Shown here: positions 17,918 through 27,200 of the stretch, piece by piece
Numbering within the stretch: the first letter of the stretch is position 1
How the letters are laid out: every line of letters starts with the position of its first letter
Assembly: GCA_964423925.1 (NCBI GenBank)
Contig: CAYRGQ010000008.1
Span: 15,671-79,670 of the forward strand
Source: CAYRGQ01 sp964423925
GTDB taxonomy: Bacteria; Bacteroidota; Bacteroidia; Sphingobacteriales; Sphingobacteriaceae
Direction of reading: 5' to 3'
Length of the DNA stretch: 64,000 bases
The notes under the pieces: model-generated
Database searches by the model: none
Told to the model about the DNA's origin: nothing
Seen by the model: only the letters and a program-made list of their open reading frames with translations
Made by a program: the position numbers and the translations under genes

Positions 17918-18973
17918 ATGAACAAACTTATCATCACGGGCGGCGCGGGATTTATCGGTTCGCACGTCGTCAGGCGTTTTGTGAACACCTATCCCGGCTA
18001 CCGCATCATCAACCTAGACAAGCTAACCTATGCGGGCAACTTGGCGAACCTCAAGGACATCGAAAACAAGCCTAATTACCAATTCGTAAAAGGCGACATC
18101 ACGGATGCGGCATTTATAAACGCACTGTTCGAAGCCGAGCAACCCGACGCGGTCATTCACCTGGCTGCCGAATCCCATGTCGACAGGTCGATCAGTAACC
18201 CCACGGAGTTTGTAATGACGAACGTGGTAGGAACGGTCAACCTGCTCAACGCAGCGCGCGCGTCCTGGGTCGGAAAATATGCGGAAAAACGGTTCTACCA
18301 CGTGTCCACGGATGAAGTCTACGGTGCGCTAGGCGAAACGGGCATGTTTACCGAGGAAACCCGCTACGACCCGCACTCGCCCTACTCGGCCTCCAAAGCG
18401 TCGTCAGATCATTTCGTGCGCGCCTACCACGACACCTACGGGCTGGATGTGGTGATTTCAAACTGTTCGAACAACTACGGCTCACACCATTTTCCAGAAA
18501 AGCTCATCCCGCTGGCCATCAACAACATCCAGCATAATAAGCCCGTTCCGATTTATGGCAAGGGTGAAAACGTGCGGGATTGGCTTTGGGTAGAAGACCA
18601 CGCTCGGGCCATCGACATAATCTTCCATCGCGCCGCCAGCGGTGAGACATACAACGTGGGAGGGCACAACGAGTGGACGAATATCGATCTGATTCGGTTG
18701 TTATGCCGGATTATGGACCGCAAACTGGGCCGGACAGCGGGCGAATCCGAAAAACTGATCACCTTTGTGACCGATCGTGCAGGGCACGACCTTCGGTACG
18801 CCATCGATGCTTCCAAATTGAAGAATGACTTGGGCTGGGAACCAAGCCTACAATTTGAGGAAGGATTGGAGAAAACCGTGGATTGGTACCTCAATAACCA
18901 GGAATGGCTTGCAAACGTCACCTCGGGCCAGTACCAACAGTATTATGCCGAGCAATACGGGCGCGAGCGATGA
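17918..18973 (+). CDS. rfbB: dTDP-glucose 4,6-dehydratase
   Basis: Second step of dTDP-rhamnose and related deoxysugar synthesis. 351 residues; GGAGFIGSH at 7-15, HLAAESHVDRSI, the STDEVYG triad strand, catalytic YSASKASSDH, and YGSHHFPEKLIP all mark RfbB. The YNVGGHNEWTN and FVTDRAGHDLRYAID segments are typical of the family. The expected partners rfbA, rfbC and rfbD are not in this window, so the rest of the pathway must be elsewhere. Confidence 0.95.
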   Translation: MNKLIITGGAGFIGSHVVRRFVNTYPGYRIINLDKLTYAGNLANLKDIENKPNYQFVKGDITDAAFINALFEAEQPDAVIHLAAESHVDRSISNPTEFVMTNVVGTVNLLNAARASWVGKYAEKRFYHVSTDEVYGALGETGMFTEETRYDPHSPYSASKASSDHFVRAYHDTYGLDVVISNCSNNYGSHHFPEKLIPLAINNIQHNKPVPIYGKGENVRDWLWVEDHARAIDIIFHRAASGETYNVGGHNEWTNIDLIRLLCRIMDRKLGRTAGESEKLITFVTDRAGHDLRYAIDASKLKNDLGWEPSLQFEEGLEKTVDWYLNNQEWLANVTSGQYQQYYAEQYGRER

Positions 18974-19409
18974 ACATCGTGCCTGCCGCGTTTGAGCATA
19001 TTCAAGCGCCGTATCGATCCATTTGAAAAACCGGGGATGGCGCGCCCCAGCCACCCCACATCAACCTAGAGAAATTATTATTCAGGCGTTCATGGAGCTT
19101 TATTAGCGCTTTTCACGATTGTGGCTAGTCGCAGTCACGCCAACCACGCACCCCTGCATTGTGCCCGTCATCCATGCAAAAACGGACAGTGCATGATCGC
19201 GTTGCCAAGCGGGTACTAAGATGCGACGACGGCTTTTTAGCCGGTACACATGGCAAACGTCACGCTTGTAAACGGGTGGGATATTGGGGCTTTTTTGATT
19301 TTTGGCGTGTTTGTTGGAGCGTTATCCGTACACGTGTAGCGAATTTGTAATACATCTCGTTAAACTGCTAAAATTAAGTCCTTGCTGAACGAATAAAAAC
19401 GGATCCAAC
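18974..19409. other. 436-nt intergenic region with no supported gene
   Basis: Separates rfbB from the first glycosyltransferase-like gene. A 63-codon open frame at 19159-19350 has no recognisable protein features and is not called. No tRNA, strong terminator or full promoter was found. Confidence 0.5.
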
Positions 19410-20456
19410 ATGATACAGCATTTCGAAGGAAAAACAATCGTATTAGGTGCACCTACAGACTTTAATTTTTCAGGAATCATCGAGCAGGAATTACGACACT
19501 TGGGCTTTAACGTAGTGAGTATATCCTACAGCCGGGCCGGTTTCAAATATAAAAACATCTTCCAGCGCCTAGAGAGCTTCTTTCATAAGAATTTCCTAGG
19601 CCATCGCGACTATAAGCAACGGCTTTGCACCAAACATGTCGAAGAGCTAACGATGAGCCGGCTGGAAAAAGTCCCGTATGCGGATTATGCGCTATTAATC
19701 AGGCCTGACCAGTACAGCGAGCAGGTAGTGAATAAAATCAAGCGCATTGCCTACAATGTGTGTGCATACCAGTGGGATGGCCTAGAGCGTTTTCCGGCCG
19801 TAAAGAAATATATCGACTGGTTTGACCATTTCTTCGTTTTCGACCCAAAGGATATTTCGGATCACCCCAACGTGCGCCCGATTACTAATTTTTACACGGA
19901 ATCATTTCAGCCTTACTACGACCCCGAAAGCCGTTCGGATGCGTATTACTTGGGCACATACATTCGCGACCGTGCAAGCGAGGTGGAGGACATCCTGACA
20001 ACGCTGCAATCGCTGGGACTCAATGTCAAACACCATATTTGCTATCGTGGATCTGACACCCGCAAATTCAGGCAACTGGACACCACGCGCGACTTACTGA
20101 CCTATTGGCAAAACCTGCATTTTGCGTACAATACAAACCTGCTCATCGATGTGTCCAACCATGTGCACAAAGGGCTTTCATTTCGTACGTTCGAAGCCCT
20201 TGGCTTCGGCAAAAAGCTGATCACGACCAATCCCGATGTGCGCCAGTACGATTTCTATCACCCCAATAACATCTTGGTGTGGGGCGGCCACGACCGATCG
20301 GAGATAGAAGCCTTTTTGCGCACTCCTTATATGCCCGTTGCTCAGGAAATTCGAGAAAAATACAGCTTTTCCAACTGGATAAGTTACGTACTTAGCGGCC
20401 AAGAGTGTCAGGCTATCAAGTTGCCAACGCCAGAATTAGTACCCCAACTGGCTTAG
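19410..20456 (+). CDS. Glycosyltransferase-like protein (CgeB/LPS-biosynthesis type)
   Basis: A 348-residue cytoplasmic protein without signal peptide. It looks like a GT-B-fold protein of the poorly characterised CgeB/LPS-biosynthesis group: an N-terminal nucleotide-binding-like half, then LLIDVSNHVHKGLSFRTFEALGFGKKLITTN, which resembles the donor-site region of GT-B enzymes where a Glu follows a Phe/Arg-rich loop. The final segment IREKYSFSNWISYVL is the usual C-terminal helix. Probably adds a sugar to a cell-surface glycan; donor and acceptor unknown. It precedes a second glycosyltransferase-like gene. Confidence 0.7.
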   Translation: MIQHFEGKTIVLGAPTDFNFSGIIEQELRHLGFNVVSISYSRAGFKYKNIFQRLESFFHKNFLGHRDYKQRLCTKHVEELTMSRLEKVPYADYALLIRPDQYSEQVVNKIKRIAYNVCAYQWDGLERFPAVKKYIDWFDHFFVFDPKDISDHPNVRPITNFYTESFQPYYDPESRSDAYYLGTYIRDRASEVEDILTTLQSLGLNVKHHICYRGSDTRKFRQLDTTRDLLTYWQNLHFAYNTNLLIDVSNHVHKGLSFRTFEALGFGKKLITTNPDVRQYDFYHPNNILVWGGHDRSEIEAFLRTPYMPVAQEIREKYSFSNWISYVLSGQECQAIKLPTPELVPQLA

Positions 20457-20509
20457 CCGGTTTTGGAGTATCCAAAAAAGGCCCGTCAACCCGACCCCTT
20501 CTCCTTCTC

Positions 20510-21505
20510 ATGGCAGCCCAACAGCAGAAACACATCCTCGTAGGCACGCATCATCTGGAGCAGGTCGGCGGGTCGGAGTTGTACACGGTAGACCTACTCA
20601 AAGCGCTGCAGCGGCGCGGCGACGTCACGGTCGAATATTTTGCATTGCAGCGCGGAAAACTCGCCCAATATATCGAACAATCTCTCGGCATCCGCTACAA
20701 ATCCCGGACCCGCTACGACCTCATCCTCGCCTCCCACAATGTGGTCGTGGACGCACTGCGCAAACACGGGCAGATCGTACAAATTTGCCACGGCACCATC
20801 CCTCCGCTTGAGCAGCCATCGTTGTATGCAGACCTACACGTGGGAATCAGTGAGGAAGTATGCGGCCACTTGGCCCGACTTGGGTATCCAAGCCGACTGG
20901 TATTAAATGGGTTGGACCTCCAGCAGAAGAGACCCATGCATGCCATAAACCCAACACTCCGTACCGTGCTGTCACTTTGCCAAAGCGAGCAAGCAAATGA
21001 TATGCTCGGGCGGGTGTGCGAACGGGCGGGCGTGGCACTCATCCGCCACAATAAACACAGGAACCCGACGTTCAATATCGAACATGAGATCAACCAGGCC
21101 GATATGGTCGTCGGCATCGGCCGCTCAGTATACGATGCCATGGCCTGCGGCAGACCCTGCATTGTGTTCGACTGGCGCGACTACAACGGGCACAAAGGCG
21201 ACGGCTACCTCCATCCCGATCTGTTCGAGGTGTATGTGCGGACCAATTGCTCGGGTCGCTCTCGACATTTGGCATTCGACGAGGATCAACTGTTGGCAGA
21301 ATTTGCGAAGTACGACCCGGCGGACGGGGCCAAACTACGCCAGCTTGCCGAAGCCCGGCTGAACGTGGACATCACCTGCGACGTTCTCCTACGAATGCCG
21401 CGCTATATCGGTGTGAGAATGCGGTATCGAAAAAAGATTCGCGTGTTAAGACATCGCGTGCGCCGCCTTAAACGGTCTGTCCGCAGGCGGTTGGGCAAGC
21501 TGTAA
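20510..21505 (+). CDS. Glycosyltransferase-like protein with basic C-terminal tail
   Basis: A 331-residue protein with the glycosyltransferase-4-like N-terminal signature HHLEQVGGSELYTVDLLKAL and a C-terminal half with GIGRSVYDAMACGRPCIVFDW, the GT-B donor-site motif in which a catalytic Glu is normally found but Asp is seen here. The last 30 residues are strongly basic (RYRKKIRVLRHRVRRLKR...), which may hold it on the inner membrane surface. A GTG at 20405 would overlap the upstream gene; I prefer the ATG at 20510, 53 nt after it. A strong terminator follows. Confidence 0.7.
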   Translation: MAAQQQKHILVGTHHLEQVGGSELYTVDLLKALQRRGDVTVEYFALQRGKLAQYIEQSLGIRYKSRTRYDLILASHNVVVDALRKHGQIVQICHGTIPPLEQPSLYADLHVGISEEVCGHLARLGYPSRLVLNGLDLQQKRPMHAINPTLRTVLSLCQSEQANDMLGRVCERAGVALIRHNKHRNPTFNIEHEINQADMVVGIGRSVYDAMACGRPCIVFDWRDYNGHKGDGYLHPDLFEVYVRTNCSGRSRHLAFDEDQLLAEFAKYDPADGAKLRQLAEARLNVDITCDVLLRMPRYIGVRMRYRKKIRVLRHRVRRLKRSVRRRLGKL

Positions 21506-21552
21506 TCACCCATTGCCGCAAAGCCGACAAACGTGCCAGCTTTCAAACAAAA

Positions 21553-21576
21553 AAAGCCCGGCTTCAGCCGGGCTTT
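21553..21576. terminator. Bidirectional intrinsic terminator
   Basis: A perfect 10-bp stem AAAGCCCGGC / GCCGGGCTTT with a TTCA loop between the convergent glycosyltransferase and pyruvate kinase genes, with A-rich and T-rich flanks so that it can work in both directions. Confidence 0.9.
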
Positions 21577-21608
21577 GTAAGTAAAGAACGTTTGGTAGTC
21601 GCCGAGGA

Positions 21609-23039
21609 CTACTCCATGATGGTGATTTTGATCGTATTGGTTTTGCCTTTCAGGTGGAGCGGCGTGGAGGCCGTATTGATTACCACCTCTCCCGGGCTTA
21701 CCAACTGCTTCTCGCGCAATACGCGGTTGACGTCGTTGATGCTACCATCGGTGCTTTCAAACTTATCGTAGAAAAAGGTCTTAACCCCCCACAACAAGCT
21801 CAGCGTGTTAAGCAAGCGCCTATTGCCCGTAAAAATATAAATGTCGGCATCGGGACGGTAGCTGGATATCTCAAACGCCGTGTACCCCGAGGAAGTCATC
21901 GCCACGATCGCCGACGCGTTGGCCTTTTCTGCCAAATAGATGGACGAGCTGCATATAGCGTCGGGAATCATCGATTCTTCTACATATTCCGCTTTCTTAG
22001 CAATGTAATAGGGATAGGACGTACGTTCCACGTGCACGATAATCTTGCTCATCGTCTCGATGACAATCTCGGGGAATTCGCCCACTGATGTTTCGCCGCT
22101 GAGCATCACCGCATCCGCCCCGTCCAATACGGAGTTAGCCACGTCGTTAACTTCGGCGCGTGTTGGGCGCGGCGTCGTAATCATGCTTTCCAGCATTTGC
22201 GTCGCAATGATAACTGGCTTGGCCGCATTACGGCATTTTTTCACAATCATCTTCTGCAATACCGGAACGTCCTCCATTGGCATTTCCACGCCTAGGTCGC
22301 CACGAGCCACCATAATGCCGTCCGTAGCGGCAATGATTGCATCGATATTGTCAATCGCCTCAGGTTTTTCGATCTTGGCAATAACGCGGGCATCTTTCCC
22401 CTTCGCTTTAATGATTTCCTTAAGCCGGATGATATCTTCGGCCTTGCGCACGAAGGACATACCGATCCACTCGATATCGTGTTCCAGTACGAACTCAAGG
22501 TTAACTAAGTCCTCGTCCGTCAAACTGGGGATGGACACATTAGTATTCGGCAAGTTAACGCCTTTTCGTGAGGTCAACACGCCACCATGTACCACTTCGC
22601 AGGTGACGGTGTCCTGCCGGTTGGTAGCCAACACCTTGAGTTGGATCTTACCATCGTCCAATAAGATAATTTCGCCCTCGGCCACGTCTTGTGGAAAGGT
22701 CTCGTAGGTAATATAAATCTGCTTTTCGTCGCCGATCAGCTCCTTGGTGGTGATTTCCACCTGGGTTCCATTCAAAAGTACGGCACCCCCTTCCTTCATC
22801 TTGCCGATACGGATTTTCGGACCCTGAAGGTCGGCCAACATGCCCACATTGATGTTGTACTCCTTGTTGATTTCCTTGATGGTATTGATTACCTTCAAGT
22901 GATCTTCGTGGCTGCCATGCGAGAAGTTGAGGCGGCATACGTCCACACCTTTCGCAATCATGCTTGCCAATACTTCCTTCTTAGCCGAAGCCGGGCCCAA
23001 GGTGGCCACGATTTTTGTTCGCTTCTGGACTTTTTCCAT
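21609..23039 (-). CDS. pyk: Pyruvate kinase
   Basis: Makes pyruvate and ATP from phosphoenolpyruvate at the end of glycolysis. 476 residues, a standard tetrameric-type enzyme: TKIVATLGPAS and LNFSHG near the N-terminus, a B domain (about 70-170), the catalytic lysine in IAKIEKPEAI, MVARGDLGVEMP, and the AVMLSGETSVGEFP helix. The shorter C-terminal domain ends without an extra PEP-utiliser domain. A minus-strand -7 box lies upstream. An IPExxxVDY gene is next upstream in the same direction. Confidence 0.96.
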   Translation of the reverse strand: MEKVQKRTKIVATLGPASAKKEVLASMIAKGVDVCRLNFSHGSHEDHLKVINTIKEINKEYNINVGMLADLQGPKIRIGKMKEGGAVLLNGTQVEITTKELIGDEKQIYITYETFPQDVAEGEIILLDDGKIQLKVLATNRQDTVTCEVVHGGVLTSRKGVNLPNTNVSIPSLTDEDLVNLEFVLEHDIEWIGMSFVRKAEDIIRLKEIIKAKGKDARVIAKIEKPEAIDNIDAIIAATDGIMVARGDLGVEMPMEDVPVLQKMIVKKCRNAAKPVIIATQMLESMITTPRPTRAEVNDVANSVLDGADAVMLSGETSVGEFPEIVIETMSKIIVHVERTSYPYYIAKKAEYVEESMIPDAICSSSIYLAEKANASAIVAMTSSGYTAFEISSYRPDADIYIFTGNRRLLNTLSLLWGVKTFFYDKFESTDGSINDVNRVLREKQLVSPGEVVINTASTPLHLKGKTNTIKITIME

Positions 23040-23113
23040 GTATTTGTAAATTATCTGTTAATGTCTTATTCGCGTGCCCTGTGCTGGCATCCTGCCCTAT
23101 CCCGGGCTGGCCG

Positions 23114-23121
23114 CAAAGATA
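23114..23121 (-). promoter_or_regulatory. Minus-strand -7 box for pyk
   Basis: Reads TATCTTTG on the minus strand, a perfect TAnnTTTG, 75 nt before the pyk ATG; an upstream TTG is present but at a short spacing (15 nt). Confidence 0.45.
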
Positions 23122-23154
23122 GGTGTACTTTCTACACAATGGCGACTTTTTGTG

Positions 23155-23577
23155 TTAAAAAATTAGATTCTCCTTCGATTTTAGCTTTTCGGGCAGGATT
23201 TCTCCGGCCACCAACACGTCGGCAATCGCATTAAGCTGTTCGTCCAGCGCTTGCAGATCGCTATCGTCAATAAAGTTTTTGATAATGAGAAAGTAATCCG
23301 TCTGTCGCATCTCGGGGATAAGCCACCCTCCATCGTATCCCCGATTAGCGATCAGGTAAAACTCCGTTTCGTAATCTTCGCTCAGATAGGCATATTTGCT
23401 GAAGTAGGATGGTACATCGGCATTTGCGGTCAACACCTCGTGGTCGTCCGTTTTACCCAATCTCAATCCCGTATTCTTATTGATAAAATGACAAAGGCGA
23501 TAATCTTTCAAAGGGCTCGATATCGCTATCAACACGAAGTCTAAATCTAATTCGTATTTTAAGATGAACTTGTTCAA
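23155..23577 (-). CDS. IPExxxVDY family protein
   Basis: A 140-residue soluble protein of a small Bacteroidota-restricted family named after its motif, here IPEMRQTDY at about 87-95 (T in place of V), followed by FLIIKNF. The family has no known biochemical function and is often found near pyk, as here. No signal peptide or membrane segment. It probably has its own promoter (box at 23604-23611). Confidence 0.8.
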   Translation of the reverse strand: MNKFILKYELDLDFVLIAISSPLKDYRLCHFINKNTGLRLGKTDDHEVLTANADVPSYFSKYAYLSEDYETEFYLIANRGYDGGWLIPEMRQTDYFLIIKNFIDDSDLQALDEQLNAIADVLVAGEILPEKLKSKENLIF

Positions 23578-23592
23578 AAAAACGAGTCAAAA

Positions 23593-23611
23593 TTTGTGTT
23601 TCACAAACTTA
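23593..23611 (-). promoter_or_regulatory. -7 box overlapping a palindrome before the IPExxxVDY gene
   Basis: Minus-strand TAAGTTTG (23604-23611) matches TAnnTTTG 27 nt before the start. It overlaps the inverted repeat TTTGTG (23593-23598), TTT, CACAAA (23602-23607), a possible operator at the transcription start. Confidence 0.4.
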
Positions 23612-23733
23612 GCCATTTTTTCTCACACGTAGCGTGGGGCGACCGCATGTTTTCTAACAATACCGTTAGCTAACGTATTTCTCTCGGCGTGCGCTCCTCG
23701 ATGATTGCGGGAAAGACCGGGCAACAGCCGCTC

Positions 23734-24381
23734 TTATCCTTTTCCAAACACACGCGTGTTCGCCTTGTCGAGTTCCTCGACGGAAATACTATGCGGTTTA
23801 CCCGGGTAAATGTCGACCGTCAGGGACGCTCCTAATTCGGCCATAATGGATTCGGTTTCCCGAATACGATGCAAGGGCACATGCGGATCGTCATCGCCCG
23901 CACTGATTAACACCGGCGTGCCGCTAAAATTGCCTTTGTAGAGGCTCCTATCTAGCGACCCGCCTATCAGCCCTCCGGTGAAGGCTACCACGCCACCATA
24001 GGGCCGGGCGTGCCGGGTGGCGTACTCCAATGCCAAGCAAGCGCCCTGCGAGAACCCCAGGAAATAAATCCGTTCGTGTGCGATTTCCATTGCGACAGCC
24101 TCCTTGACCGCTTGGTCGACTAACGCAATAGCTGATTCGAAGGCCGGTTGGTTTTGCGCGGTTGGAGCCATAAAGCTATACGGATACCAGCTATTATTTG
24201 TAGCCTGCGGAGCCAGCAGGACGGCGTCGCCACCGACATGAAGATGTTGCTGCAACGCGAGTATGTTCGCAGCCGTACTGCCCCGCCCATGCAACATAAT
24301 GACGGCTTTCGACGCCCGCTCCATGGACGCCGATCGCCGCTCGATTTGTATATCGTGGGTATAAGCCATTTTCTTTTCCAT
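23734..24381 (-). CDS. Alpha/beta-hydrolase, carboxylesterase/phospholipase type (MhqD-like)
   Basis: A 215-residue cytoplasmic esterase of the Abhydrolase_2 group. The nucleophile is the serine of GFSQGA, the oxyanion region is MLHGRGSTAAN, the acid is in SAGDDDPHVPL, and the histidine is in GKPHSIS near the C-terminus. Its ATG directly abuts the TAA of the glyoxalase-type gene upstream, so they are cotranslated. The same pair (MhqO then MhqD) protects Bacillus against quinones; by analogy this pair may detoxify hydroquinone or catechol compounds. That role is inference. Confidence 0.8.
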   Translation of the reverse strand: MEKKMAYTHDIQIERRSASMERASKAVIMLHGRGSTAANILALQQHLHVGGDAVLLAPQATNNSWYPYSFMAPTAQNQPAFESAIALVDQAVKEAVAMEIAHERIYFLGFSQGACLALEYATRHARPYGGVVAFTGGLIGGSLDRSLYKGNFSGTPVLISAGDDDPHVPLHRIRETESIMAELGASLTVDIYPGKPHSISVEELDKANTRVFGKG

Positions 24382-25320
24382 TTAGCCCAATACGGGCAAT
24401 ACTTGTTCGATTTGTTCTCGGCTGGCTTGGTATTGCGAGGGCAGTTTCAGGCCGCTTCCCAATTCGTCGACTGATTCGTCGGTGGTAAACCCGGGATTGT
24501 CCGTCGCTATTTCGAACAGCACGCCGCCCGGCTCCCTGAAATAAAGCGAATAGAAATAATTGCGGTCGATCTTTTCGGTAATTTGCAGTCCTCGCGACAC
24601 GATTTGGTCCCTGAAATACATCAACGAAGCCTCGTCCTTAACCCGAAACGCAACATGGTGTACAGATCCGCCCGCCACATGGCCGCGTTCTTCGCCGAGG
24701 GCTTCTACAAGGTCAATAATTGCCGCATGTTCTACTGCATTCGTCACGAAACGAAAGCGATTGACGTGCTGTTCAGCCAATGTGTAGCCAAAAACCTCCG
24801 TCAAGATTGCCGCTGTTGCGTCCTTGTTTTTGGTCGTAATCGTCACGTGGTGAAAACCGCGGATGGCATAATCGGCCGATACTTCAGGAGTCGTCCATGG
24901 CTTGCGCTTGTCGGCCTTTTTAGGAACCGTCAGTTCGATTTTCAAGCCATCCCTGTCTAGGAAGGTGAGGTATTGCTCCCCGAACTTCTCAGCGGGTTTA
25001 TTATAGATCACATTGTTCTCCTCTAGGCGACGCAACCAGAAATCAAGGCTGCCCTCGGGTACCGCGTAGCCCACTTCCGTAACTTGCCCGGTTCCCCGCT
25101 TGCCTAGGCGCACACGGTCGCCCCAAGGGAAAAAGGTCATGATCGTACCCGGCGTCCCTACCTCATTGCCAAAATAGAAATGATAGGTCTGGGGGTCGTC
25201 GAAATTAACCGTCTTCTTGACGAGCCGTTGGCTCAATACGCGCGTATAGAAGTCGTAGTTTTTGACCGCGTTTCCCGCAATGGCGGTAACGTGGTGGATG
25301 CCCAAGATTTTGTTGTCCAT
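24382..25320 (-). CDS. Ring-cleaving dioxygenase / glyoxalase-type protein (MhqO-like)
   Basis: A 312-residue protein of two vicinal-oxygen-chelate domains (about 5-130 and 152-290). Metal ligands expected of the family are visible: H9-H10 in GIHHVTA, H157-H158 in GFHHVTI, H222-H223 in SVHHVAF, and E271 in GGVLFEIATD. It probably opens an aromatic diol ring using Fe(II). First gene of a two-gene operon with the esterase; a perfect -7 box lies 25 nt before the start. Confidence 0.82.
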   Translation of the reverse strand: MDNKILGIHHVTAIAGNAVKNYDFYTRVLSQRLVKKTVNFDDPQTYHFYFGNEVGTPGTIMTFFPWGDRVRLGKRGTGQVTEVGYAVPEGSLDFWLRRLEENNVIYNKPAEKFGEQYLTFLDRDGLKIELTVPKKADKRKPWTTPEVSADYAIRGFHHVTITTKNKDATAAILTEVFGYTLAEQHVNRFRFVTNAVEHAAIIDLVEALGEERGHVAGGSVHHVAFRVKDEASLMYFRDQIVSRGLQITEKIDRNYFYSLYFREPGGVLFEIATDNPGFTTDESVDELGSGLKLPSQYQASREQIEQVLPVLG

Positions 25321-25344
25321 GATATGTTCCTCTCCTTATACCAA

Positions 25345-25352
25345 CAAAGGTA
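25345..25352 (-). promoter_or_regulatory. Minus-strand -7 box for the MhqO-like gene
   Basis: Minus-strand TACCTTTG, a perfect TAnnTTTG, about 25 nt upstream of the start codon; no obvious -33 element. Confidence 0.45.
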
Positions 25353-25429
25353 GGAAACCATGGTTTGCCACACATTGACCTAAGTTAAGAAGGCCCTCAG
25401 GGTTTCGCTCCCGACAACAGCCCACAAAA

Positions 25430-25462
25430 AACCCCCGATGCCAACAAATGGAATCGGGGGTT
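25430..25462 (-). terminator. Intrinsic terminator after pyruvate dehydrogenase E2
   Basis: A perfect 10-bp stem AACCCCCGAT / ATCGGGGGTT with a 13-nt loop. Read on the minus strand it is followed by a T-run (TTTTTGTGGG), so it ends the E2 transcript. Confidence 0.85.
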
Positions 25463-25490
25463 ATTAGGGTTATGCCCAGAAGCAAGTCGT

Positions 25491-27149
25491 CTAGGCCAAA
25501 AGCCGGACCGGCTCTTCGAGCAAATTTTTGAGTGTTTGCAGGAATGCAGCGCCTGAAGCGCCGTCCACGGAACGGTGGTCACAGCTCAGGGTCAATTTCA
25601 TGACATTGCCTGGAACTACGGCGCCGTTTTTGACGACGGGAACTTGCTGTATTCCGCCAACAGCCAAAATACAAGAATCCGGAGAGTTGATAATCGCCGT
25701 AAATTGGTCTATGCCAAACATGCCCAAGTTGGACACCGTGAAGGTAGAACCCTCCCAGTCGGCAGGCTGTAGTTTCTTATTCTTGGCGCGTTGCGCAAAG
25801 TCTTTCACTTCCGCGGATATGTGCGACAAGCTCTTGCCGTCTGCAAAACGCACCACGGGTACCAAGAGTCCGTCCTCGACGGCTACCGCCACCCCAATAT
25901 TTACATGCTCGTTATACCGAATCTTGTCACCTTGCCATGACGAGTTTACGGTCGGGTGCTGCTTGAGGGCTACTGCGACAGCCTTAATCACCAGGTCGTT
26001 AAACGATACTTTAACGGGAGCCACTTCGTTAATCTTGGCACGCGCCTCGATAGCGCTATCCATATCGACTTTAATGGTCAAATAGAAGTGAGGAGCCGTG
26101 AACAAACTTTCTGACAACCTACGGGCGATGGTCTTGCGCATTTGCGAAACCGGTTTATCGGTATAGCGCTCTTCACCCACAAACTGCGGAATAACCACAG
26201 TTTCCTTCGCGGGGGCCTGGCCTTGCTGGGCAGCGGTGTCCGCCGCAGGCGCTGCGGCTACGGGCTTAAAGGATTCCACGTCCTTCTTTACAATACGGCC
26301 ACCGTCGGCCGAGCCTTTTACTTCACGCAGGTCGATCCCTTTGTCTTGGGCGATACGGCGTGCCAGCGGAGAGGCTTTGACGCGTGCGTCATCGGATTCG
26401 GCAGGCGCGGCTTCAGTTGTTTTGGCGGCCGTCTCCGTTTTTGCTGGAGCTGGCGCCGAGGCCTTGTCTCCCGCCTTAGCCGAACCTTTCTTTGATTTCT
26501 GTTTCAGCAGGGGCGTCACGTCGGTGCCTTCCTTGCCCACGATAGCGATAATGTCGTTCACCTTGGCGGCTTGACCTTTTTCCACGCCGATGTGTAGCAA
26601 GGTGCCGTCGGCATACGCCGTCACTTCCATGGTGGCTTTGTCGGTTTCGACGTCAGCAATAGCGTCGTCGCTCTTGATGGTGTCACCGACCTTGAAATGC
26701 CATTCAGCGATCACGCCCTCGGTCATGGTATCACTTAGCAAGGGCATAGTTATAACCGTAGCCCCTAAGGACTCGGCGGTAACCTCTTCCTCGCCTTCAT
26801 CCGCTCCTTCTGCGTCGCTATCCGCGTTAGCGCTCGAATCCGCTTCCTGACCGGAAGTATCTTCGCCAGCACCGGATGATTCGGCATCAAGCAGGCTTTG
26901 GTAGTCTTCGCCTTCCTCGCCTAATACGGCAATAACCGCGTTAACCGGGATTGCGTCCCCCTCGCCAGGTCCGATATAGAGCAAGGTTCCTTCCTGATAG
27001 GACTCGAAATCCATCGTGGCCTTGTCGGTCTCCACCTCTGCGATCAAGTCGCCTGAACTTACTTTATCTCCTACTTTTTTGTGCCACTTAGCGATGACCC
27101 CTTCGGTCATGGTATCGCTCATCTTCGGCATTCTTACTACTTCAGCCAT
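25491..27149 (-). CDS. pdhC: Pyruvate dehydrogenase E2, dihydrolipoyl acetyltransferase
   Basis: Transfers acetyl groups from E1 to coenzyme A. 552 residues with two lipoyl domains, each with the modified lysine in ETDKAT (K43 and K171), separated by acidic and Ala/Pro-rich linkers. A peripheral subunit-binding domain follows (about 258-296, VKASPLARRIAQDKGIDL), then the catalytic acyltransferase domain with the active-site DHRSVDGA near residue 525. The E1-alpha gene is 51 nt upstream; the E1-beta and E3 genes are not in this window. Confidence 0.95.
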   Translation of the reverse strand: MAEVVRMPKMSDTMTEGVIAKWHKKVGDKVSSGDLIAEVETDKATMDFESYQEGTLLYIGPGEGDAIPVNAVIAVLGEEGEDYQSLLDAESSGAGEDTSGQEADSSANADSDAEGADEGEEEVTAESLGATVITMPLLSDTMTEGVIAEWHFKVGDTIKSDDAIADVETDKATMEVTAYADGTLLHIGVEKGQAAKVNDIIAIVGKEGTDVTPLLKQKSKKGSAKAGDKASAPAPAKTETAAKTTEAAPAESDDARVKASPLARRIAQDKGIDLREVKGSADGGRIVKKDVESFKPVAAAPAADTAAQQGQAPAKETVVIPQFVGEERYTDKPVSQMRKTIARRLSESLFTAPHFYLTIKVDMDSAIEARAKINEVAPVKVSFNDLVIKAVAVALKQHPTVNSSWQGDKIRYNEHVNIGVAVAVEDGLLVPVVRFADGKSLSHISAEVKDFAQRAKNKKLQPADWEGSTFTVSNLGMFGIDQFTAIINSPDSCILAVGGIQQVPVVKNGAVVPGNVMKLTLSCDHRSVDGASGAAFLQTLKNLLEEPVRLLA

Positions 27150-27200
27150 TATCGTATCGTTATCTTTCGTTAACTATATCCAAATACCTCAACCGCTAAC

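Noticed and set aside
19159..19350. 63-codon frame between rfbB and the glycosyltransferase-like genes
   Set aside because: No promoter, no conserved motif, Cys/His/Arg-rich composition without a zinc-finger pattern.
22045..22707. 220-codon plus-strand frame opposite pyk
   Set aside because: Entirely antisense to a conserved pyruvate kinase; serine-rich low-complexity translation.
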